A stretch of DNA of 28,398 nt, from assembly GCA_900545185.1 (NCBI GenBank), contig UQYH01000014.1, positions 1 through 28,398 on the forward strand. Direction: 5' to 3'. Origin of the DNA: an uncultured Eubacteriales bacterium (lineage in GTDB: Bacteria; Bacillota; Clostridia; UBA1381; UBA9506). Below the pieces are notes generated by a model. It worked only from the letters and a program-made list of their open reading frames with translations. It had not been told where the DNA came from and ran no database searches. The translations under genes and the position numbers were made by a program. Shown piece by piece: positions 23,511 to 28,398 of the stretch (position 1 is the stretch's first letter; every line of letters starts with the position of its first letter).

Positions 23511-24110
23511 TTACATTTCAAACATTGTGCGTGAAGCTTCTTCATCCAAACCCATAATCATATTCACGGTTTTACGAATTTCCCCGGTTGCTTCATCAAC
23601 CCAATCGGCATCCTCATGTAGCAGCACACTGCCGATGCCGTGCGCCAAAAATACGGCCGTAACGCGAATTTCCATTTTAGGCTGAGCGCCGTACGATACC
23701 AAAATGCGGATAATGTCTTCAATATACGGTTCAATCACTGTCAGCGTTTGTTCGCGGATAGCCCAGCGCACCGTGCGGTGCATATGGTCGGCACATTGTT
23801 CACGAAACGCATGAACCTCCCTTTTAATGTACAGAAAAAACCGCAAAAGAGCCTGATAGGGCTTGTGACGAGCCTCTTCGACAAGGGCTTCAAAATCCTT
23901 TTTGTACGGTTCAAAAAAATGCTCCAACACCTCGGTAAACAAGGCATCCTTTGTTTTAAAATAGTAGTAAAACAAGCCGATTTCTCCGCCAACCTCGCGC
24001 ATAATGCCGCGGATACTCGTCCCGTCAAATCCATTTTCAAAAAACAAACGGGAAGCCACCTCAATAATCTTATTTTGCGTGCCTCCGTCATACATCGGCT
24101 TACGTGCCAT
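23511..24110 (-). CDS. TetR-family transcriptional regulator
   Basis: A 199-residue regulator. Residues about 10-56 form the TetR DNA-binding domain: QNKIIEVASRLFFENGFDGTSIRGIMREVG, then EIGLFYYYFKTKDALFTEVL. The rest is an all-helical ligand and dimer domain with no recognisable subfamily. It has a consensus promoter at 24148-24176 and AGGTGA before the ATG, and is followed by pspC. The ligand and targets are unknown. A palindrome with an AACGAACGTTCGTT core lies about 2.3 kb away at 26428-26465 and is one possible binding site, which is inference only. Confidence 0.93.
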   Translation of the reverse strand: MARKPMYDGGTQNKIIEVASRLFFENGFDGTSIRGIMREVGGEIGLFYYYFKTKDALFTEVLEHFFEPYKKDFEALVEEARHKPYQALLRFFLYIKREVHAFREQCADHMHRTVRWAIREQTLTVIEPYIEDIIRILVSYGAQPKMEIRVTAVFLAHGIGSVLLHEDADWVDEATGEIRKTVNMIMGLDEEASRTMFEM

Positions 24111-24147
24111 TTACATCACCTGCAATTCCTGAATAGTGATTAAAAAC

Positions 24148-24176
24148 AGTATAGCACACTCCCTTTGCTTTGTCAA
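24148..24176 (-). promoter_or_regulatory. Promoter of the tetR-type gene and pspC
   Basis: On the minus strand TTGACA (24176-24171) and TATACT (24153-24148) are 17 bases apart. No clear inverted repeat overlaps it, so autoregulation is not evident. Confidence 0.85.
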
Positions 24177-24197
24177 GACCCATAACTGAACGACAAT

Positions 24198-24234
24198 AAA
24201 AAAAGACCGAACGGAGTAAGTTCAGTCTTTTTTT
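24198..24234. terminator. Terminator of the SLH-protein gene
   Basis: AAAAAAAGAC-C-GAAC and GTTC-A-GTCTTTTTTT form a stem with one mismatch and a seven-base loop, with T-tracts in both directions. It lies 14 bases after the stop of the SLH gene and upstream of the tetR promoter, so it insulates the two units. Confidence 0.9.
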
Positions 24235-24247
24235 AGGCACATAAACT

Positions 24248-26284
24248 CTATTTACAATCTTCCCATTTATATTCAACACCGGCATCATCAAGATAGTAGT
24301 TGTGCGTGATGGTCGCTTCAAGCACAATGACATAATGCCATGCATCCTTATAAAGATCATTAAAGGGGTTCACCTCTAAAGATTTCACGTACGAATCCAT
24401 TGGTTTTCGGCCAAGAATTATATTCAAAACCTTCATAACCTCCGCACGGGTAATGGCATTTTCCGGCCGTATGCTGCCGTCCTCATAGCCGTTCAAATAC
24501 CCGGCGCTGTACAGGCTCATCACATCGTTATACGCCCAATGTGACTCTTTCAAATCCGGGAAGGGGTTTTCGTCCTTCGATGTCTCAAACCCTGCCAGTC
24601 TGCGGATTAAGGCTGCAAACTCTGCTCTTGTTAAGTTATACTTTGGCTTAAATTCACCGTCCGGATAGCCGTAAACCACATCATTACTTGCCATATATTC
24701 AATATCGTGCGCAGACCAGCGGTCTACCGCCACATCCGAGAAAACGGTTCCCGTCAGTGCAAACGGCTTATCATATTCATGATTGGTCACACGGTACAAA
24801 ATAGATGACATTTCTTCACGGGTAATTTGGCCGTCAGGTCGCACGCTGCCGTCCGGATAGCCGTAAATATAACGGATATGCGTCGGATGTTCGTTGCCGA
24901 AGATATCTTTTGTGTATGTCCGTGTGTTATCCACCACACGGCGACCGCCGCCACCGCCGCCGCTGCTGCCTCCGGAGCTGCTTTTCAGCATGTATATATA
25001 CTTGGCCTCCGGTCCGAAAAAGCTGATGCCGTCTACCGTTTCCATATACACGGCGCGCAGTGTTGTCGGGCTGTTTAAGGTTAGAGTGTCACCCGTTTTA
25101 AATTCCTTTCTCTTTGCAGCATCCCGCGGATCCGTACCGTCCGTTGTGTAAAACAGCACATAGTCACTTCCCGGATGGGGTTTAAAAATGGTAACAGCCT
25201 TGCTTTTTTCATTAAATTGTGTCGAGGACGGTACAATCACCGGCGCATCCGGCACAATGGTATAGCTAAAGCTCGACACATCCCCTTGGTTTTTACCGTC
25301 TGCCGAAACAGCAAACGCCCGAATGACCGTGTCCTCCGTAAGATGGATCGGTTTGGTTTTGTCATACACGGGCGAAGAAAGATTCGGAGTACTGCCATCT
25401 GTTGTGTAGCGAATCACATCTTCAAAATTGCCCGTTGTTAAATATACATCTACCGTTTCGTTATACTCACCCGGATACGGAATGGCCGAAACTGCCAAGG
25501 TCGGCATTACATCAAACAGATAATCAAACGCGCTTGTCACGCTGTAAATGCCGTTCATGTAAGCCACCGCGCGGATGGTTGTGTTTTGCGTAATCTGAAT
25601 CGGCCCGGTATAGGTAATACCGTGACTGCGCGGATCAGAACCGTCTGTCGTAAACAAAATAACCGCGCCCGATTTGGCCGAAGCCGTAGCAAGCGTGATC
25701 GTAAACGGCGATGTATAGCCCGGATTGTGGTCGGGCGTAGCCGTAACGGGCGCCGGCATAATATAAAGCATATACAAAGACACAGAACTAAACTCAACAT
25801 CCTCGGCCGAGGTACCGCGCACGGTGACAAGGCGCACGGGTGTCGATTTGGTGATTAAAATGTCACGCGTCAGCTTGCTTAGCTTAACCCAGCCCGTTTC
25901 AGGGTCACTGCCTGCAACAGACGGGTCAATTGTCCCGACCGCCGCCGTGGGTGAAAAGGTATAATAAATTTCATAAATGTTCGAGATGTTGCCGTCATGA
26001 TCCGATCGGTCTGTGCCGTAAACCGTAAACTTATTGGCATCTGTATAGTAGTAATACGGCACCTTGCTGCCATCGGCAAAAGATAAAGTCGGCGCAGGCG
26101 TTTCCTCCTCTATCGGTGTTTCCGTTTCTGTCGGCTTGGCAGTCTCGGCAGTTTGTTCCGCTGCTTCGGCTGTCACGTCCGGCTGCGCCGCTTCAATGGC
26201 CGCGGCCGCTTCTTCTGTCAAAACCATCGGGCAGAACGAAAGCAGCATAGCGACTGCAAGAAGCGCTGATACAAAACGTTTCAT
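24248..26284 (-). CDS. Cell-surface protein with hexosaminidase-C-type repeats and SLH domains
   Basis: A 678-residue secreted protein. Residues 1-24 are a signal peptide, then a Thr/Glu/Ala/Pro-rich spacer to about 66. Residues about 95-432 hold repeated beta-sandwich units of the chitobiase/beta-hexosaminidase C-terminal type, marked by TTDGSDP (212-218), TTDGSTP (294-300) and TTDGTDP (380-386), with RAVAY, RAFAV and RAVYM strands after each; a diverged first unit probably lies at 95-170. A Ser/Gly linker (435-447) follows. Three SLH units (YGYPDGSVRP...ITREE, YGYPDGEFKP...LTRAEF, NGYEDGSIRP...ITRAEV) span about 465-660 and should anchor it to cell-wall polymers. No catalytic domain is seen, so binding or structural work is likely. 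AAAGGAAGAGG precedes the ATG. Confidence 0.92.
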   Translation of the reverse strand: MKRFVSALLAVAMLLSFCPMVLTEEAAAAIEAAQPDVTAEAAEQTAETAKPTETETPIEEETPAPTLSFADGSKVPYYYYTDANKFTVYGTDRSDHDGNISNIYEIYYTFSPTAAVGTIDPSVAGSDPETGWVKLSKLTRDILITKSTPVRLVTVRGTSAEDVEFSSVSLYMLYIMPAPVTATPDHNPGYTSPFTITLATASAKSGAVILFTTDGSDPRSHGITYTGPIQITQNTTIRAVAYMNGIYSVTSAFDYLFDVMPTLAVSAIPYPGEYNETVDVYLTTGNFEDVIRYTTDGSTPNLSSPVYDKTKPIHLTEDTVIRAFAVSADGKNQGDVSSFSYTIVPDAPVIVPSSTQFNEKSKAVTIFKPHPGSDYVLFYTTDGTDPRDAAKRKEFKTGDTLTLNSPTTLRAVYMETVDGISFFGPEAKYIYMLKSSSGGSSGGGGGGRRVVDNTRTYTKDIFGNEHPTHIRYIYGYPDGSVRPDGQITREEMSSILYRVTNHEYDKPFALTGTVFSDVAVDRWSAHDIEYMASNDVVYGYPDGEFKPKYNLTRAEFAALIRRLAGFETSKDENPFPDLKESHWAYNDVMSLYSAGYLNGYEDGSIRPENAITRAEVMKVLNIILGRKPMDSYVKSLEVNPFNDLYKDAWHYVIVLEATITHNYYLDDAGVEYKWEDCK

Positions 26285-26427
26285 TTCATCCTCTTCCTTT
26301 CGTTGTTATAATTTTGTATGTTATTATTTTAAAAACAGCGTTATACAAAATCCTTTCGGAGATCATATTCATTATCTTTACAAACGGCGCACGAGCCATC
26401 CCCGGCAAACGGGGCTTTCCTCACAGC
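26285..26427 (-). promoter_or_regulatory. Upstream region of the SLH gene with leader hairpin
   Basis: On the minus strand CCCCG-TTTGC-CGGGG (26414-26400) is flanked by AAAG and ATGG internal-loop sides and a GAG/CTC outer clamp. Further on, TCC-GAAA-GGA forms a small tetraloop hairpin. The last 60 bases before the ATG are AT-rich and give only weak promoter matches. This may be a structured leader. It does not match the c-di-GMP, c-di-AMP or T-box consensus features I know. Confidence 0.35.
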
Positions 26428-26465
26428 AAAGCACATTAAAACGAACGTTCGTTTTAATGTGCTTT
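26428..26465. other. Perfect 38-base palindrome
   Basis: AAAGCACATTAAAACGAAC is followed directly by its exact reverse complement with no loop. The centre AACGAACGTTCGTT looks like a TetR-family operator. A-rich and T-rich tracts flank it, but no T-tract follows the stem on either strand, so it is not a standard terminator. It lies near the apparent junction between host DNA and the recombinase element. Confidence 0.8.
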
Positions 26466-26490
26466 AAAAAAATTGTGCTCTATTTTTTGT

Positions 26491-26530
26491 GTCGAAAATG
26501 ATGTATGAACTGTTCCGTTTTCGACTTTTT
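26491..26530. other. Imperfect dyad, candidate recombinase attachment site or terminator
   Basis: GTCGAAAATG (26491-26500) and CGTTTTCGAC (26516-26525) are inverted copies with one G-T pair. The centre, 26501-26515, contains GA at 26507-26508, almost exactly on the axis. TnpX-type recombinases exchange strands at GA. TTTTT follows on the plus strand, so a terminator is the alternative, although no plus-strand gene precedes it. Confidence 0.35.
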
Positions 26531-26595
26531 GCATGTTTTTCTCAAGACATCACACAAGTAATACATTTATTGTGGCGGTAACCTGTTTTTATGAG

Positions 26596-26613
26596 GGCGG
26601 CTGAAATGCCGCC
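26596..26613. other. Hairpin directly after the recombinase stop
   Basis: GGCGGC-TGAAAT-GCCGCC forms a six-base-pair stem one base past the recombinase stop codon. On the minus strand it is followed by CTCATAAAAA rather than T residues, so termination there is uncertain. Confidence 0.4.
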
Positions 26614-26614
26614 T

Positions 26615-28228
26615 TCAGTTTGCATTGTCGGTCTTGCCGATAAATCTGTAATAAATCTCAATCGGCATAACCTTTTCGCCGTTTTCGTCAATTTTTTCGT
26701 GAATAACAATTTTTTCGATAAGCCGATTTAATAAATCCGCCGTAAGCTCGGAAACAGGTGAAAACTGTTCGATGAGATTGGCAAAATCGTTTGCCGATTC
26801 CGTTTTCTGCTCCGTCATTGACATTTTTGTCTGAATTTCATTCATACGGCTTTTTAATTCCTTTTCCTCTTTTTCAAGGCTTGCGGATATTGAAGCGTAA
26901 CGCTCGCCCGAAATCCGCCCGAAAACCTTATCCTCATACATAGTCTGCAAAATTTGATTTATCTCGTCAAGTCTTTGCTTGATTTTCTGCAATTCCTTTT
27001 GTGAAAACTTCCTTTCACCGTTTTCGAAATCATTCGAGCTATGTATCAGCTGTTCTACATACCTTTCCTTATCCGCTCTTGAAAGTCGGATATGGCGGTT
27101 AATATCGTCAAGCACAACACTTTTCAAATTCTCGGCGGTGACGGAATGGTTTGTACATACGCTTTTCCCACGGTGAACATACAAATTGCATTGATATTTT
27201 GCGGTATTTGTTACGCTGTTTTCCTTTTTGTAGACAAGGCTTGAGCCGCACTCTCCGCAGAATATCAGCCCACGAAAAACATTATCGGAATTGAATACAT
27301 TTTGAGGTTTTTTAATCGCAATACGATTTTGCACGGTGTAAAATGTTTCCTTGTCAACAATTGGCTCGTGTGTGTTTTCAATCCGTATATGTTCGCTTTC
27401 GGGGCGCGCAATCAGCTTTTTGTCCTTAAAGGATTTTGAGGTAAATTTAAGACTTACCATATTGCCGATATACACCTCGTTTGATAAAACATCTCTGACC
27501 GTTGTCTGAAACCAGCTGTACGGATATTTTACCCTTTTGTTCTCACGCATAACACCGTCCTTATCTCGGACATAAGCGCCGGGCGTGGGGATATGCTCTT
27601 TCTTTAAGGCAGTTGCAATAGCACAGCACGATTTGCCGTTCAATGCCATTTGAAACATACGCCTAACGATTTCGGCATTCTCATCGGGAATTAGCCTATG
27701 CTTATCTTCCGGCGATTTTCTGTAACCGAACGGAGCAAACACGCCTGTAAATTCGCCTTTTAACGCTTTGGTTTTATACGAAGAACGAATTTTTCTTGAA
27801 ATATCCCTTGCATACCATTCGTTGATAATATTTTTGAATGGAGCAAACTCGTTGTCACCGTTTGAACTGTCAACATTATCGTTTACGGCGATAAAACGAA
27901 CATCATATTTCGGAAACATAATCTCGGTGTAATAGCCCGTTTGCAAATATTCACGACCAAGCCTTGACAGATCTTTTACAATAACCGTTGCGACATTCCC
28001 TTTTTCTATTTCGGCTATCATATCTTGAAAGCCTTTGCGTTCAAAGGTCGTGCCGCTCACTCCGTCGTCAATAAAGAAACGGCAGTTTATGTGTCCGTTC
28101 TCATTTGCGAAATGTTCAAGCATCGCCTTTTGGTTTTGTATGCTCATACTGTCGCCGCAAAAATCATCATCACGGCTTAATCTGCAATAAAGAGCCGTTA
28201 TCTTGTTAAATTGCGTGTTCTTATTCAT
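26615..28228 (-). CDS. Large serine recombinase, TnpX/DUF4368 type
   Basis: A 537-residue site-specific recombinase that would integrate and excise a mobile element. The resolvase domain has ALYCRLSRDDD with catalytic S18 and VIVKDLSRLGRE. The recombinase domain follows (GYRKSPEDKHRLIPDENAE region). A zinc ribbon comes next, with FCGECG and the paired Cys in YQCNLY and SVCTNH. A coiled coil (about 405-475) and a DUF4368-like tail (LLNRLIEKIVIHEK ... IEIYYRF) close it. Such proteins drive clostridial transposons and integrative conjugative elements. Its DNA is visibly more AT-rich than the neighbouring genes. GGAAGGA lies just before the ATG. The gene looks intact, with the element's other genes probably beyond the right edge. 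Confidence 0.94.
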   Translation of the reverse strand: MNKNTQFNKITALYCRLSRDDDFCGDSMSIQNQKAMLEHFANENGHINCRFFIDDGVSGTTFERKGFQDMIAEIEKGNVATVIVKDLSRLGREYLQTGYYTEIMFPKYDVRFIAVNDNVDSSNGDNEFAPFKNIINEWYARDISRKIRSSYKTKALKGEFTGVFAPFGYRKSPEDKHRLIPDENAEIVRRMFQMALNGKSCCAIATALKKEHIPTPGAYVRDKDGVMRENKRVKYPYSWFQTTVRDVLSNEVYIGNMVSLKFTSKSFKDKKLIARPESEHIRIENTHEPIVDKETFYTVQNRIAIKKPQNVFNSDNVFRGLIFCGECGSSLVYKKENSVTNTAKYQCNLYVHRGKSVCTNHSVTAENLKSVVLDDINRHIRLSRADKERYVEQLIHSSNDFENGERKFSQKELQKIKQRLDEINQILQTMYEDKVFGRISGERYASISASLEKEEKELKSRMNEIQTKMSMTEQKTESANDFANLIEQFSPVSELTADLLNRLIEKIVIHEKIDENGEKVMPIEIYYRFIGKTDNAN

Positions 28229-28272
28229 TTATTCCTTCCTTTCCGAACAGCAATTTAAGATATTGTATTCTA

Positions 28273-28301
28273 ATTATACCGCGCCTTTGAAAATATTTCA
28301 A
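28273..28301 (-). promoter_or_regulatory. Promoter of the recombinase gene
   Basis: On the minus strand TTGAAA (28301-28296) and TATAAT (28278-28273) are 17 bases apart. The dyad TTGAAA...TTTCAA overlaps the -35 box and could be an operator. Confidence 0.8.
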
Positions 28302-28325
28302 TACAAAATCCCGAATTTCTGTTCA

Positions 28326-28354
28326 TTGACTATCTTTTTTCAGTAGTTTATGAT
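28326..28354 (+). promoter_or_regulatory. Divergent promoter toward the right edge
   Basis: TTGACT (28326-28331) and TATGAT (28349-28354) are 17 bases apart, followed by AGAAGGA and a possible TTG start at 28386. TTGACTAT (28326-28333) and ATAGTCAA (28361-28368) form an inverted pair around the -10 region, which suggests an operator. The gene it serves is outside the window. Confidence 0.65.
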
Positions 28355-28398
28355 ATAATTATAGTCAAAGAAAGAAGGAAACGCATTGAGCCGGAATT

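Noticed and set aside
24248..26284. Repeated TTDG units read as a CRISPR-like or tandem DNA repeat
   Set aside because: They are diverged protein domain repeats about 80 residues apart, not DNA repeats with spacers.
26340..26427. Known c-di-GMP or c-di-AMP riboswitch upstream of the SLH gene
   Set aside because: The hairpin is clear, but the conserved sequence blocks of those classes are missing.

Overview
The window looks like chromosomal DNA of an anaerobic Firmicute of class Clostridia, probably a gut-type Oscillospirales or Eubacteriales relative. Supporting signs are strong AGGAG ribosome sites, TTGACA/TATAAT promoters with 17-base spacers, a split (two-gene) transketolase, Mini-ribonuclease III, DUF6472- and DUF3343-type small proteins, YitT, an S-layer-homology protein and a TnpX/DUF4368-type large serine recombinase. 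This assignment is inferred from gene content only.

Layout. At 1-800 an XRE-type regulator faces a minus-strand operon that ends in a 59-residue Cys-rich protein. 812-4132 (minus) holds tgt and an EF-G-like GTPase. 4340-6128 (minus) holds the CCA-adding enzyme and a DUF3343-like protein. A lone L-rhamnose mutarotase follows (plus), then a PfkB sugar-phosphate kinase and a nicotinamidase (minus). The roughly 500 bases between pncA and uvrA contain a strong minus promoter, about 230 bases of structured non-coding sequence, a terminator with a competing hairpin, and a 36-base repeat. 8787-12868 (plus) is uvrA-ispD-ispF (repair plus two MEP-pathway enzymes). 12971-15531 (plus) is cysE-cysS-mrnC (serine acetylation, Cys-tRNA synthesis, 23S rRNA maturation). 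15688-18350 (plus) is a YitT membrane protein and the two transketolase halves.

18458-20429 (minus) holds a secreted stalk-domain protein, a GNAT/YoaP-type protein and a possible 33-residue peptide. 20640-23171 (plus) is an 843-residue protein that fuses a sugar-isomerase-like TIM barrel to a complete acyl-CoA synthetase. 23271-24110 (minus) holds PspC and TetR genes. 24248-26284 (minus) encodes a cell-surface protein with hexosaminidase-C-type repeats and SLH domains. From about 26.4 kb to the end the DNA is more AT-rich and looks mobile: a perfect 38-base palindrome, a GA-centred imperfect dyad that could be an attachment site, and a serine recombinase with a divergent promoter at the right edge.

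Most of the window is housekeeping. The items most worth a second look are the 36-base repeat found at 8310 and 23170, the promoter-to-terminator non-coding unit upstream of pncA, the isomerase/acyl-CoA-synthetase fusion, and the junction next to the recombinase. No CRISPR array, tRNA, rRNA, toxin-antitoxin pair or defence cluster was seen.
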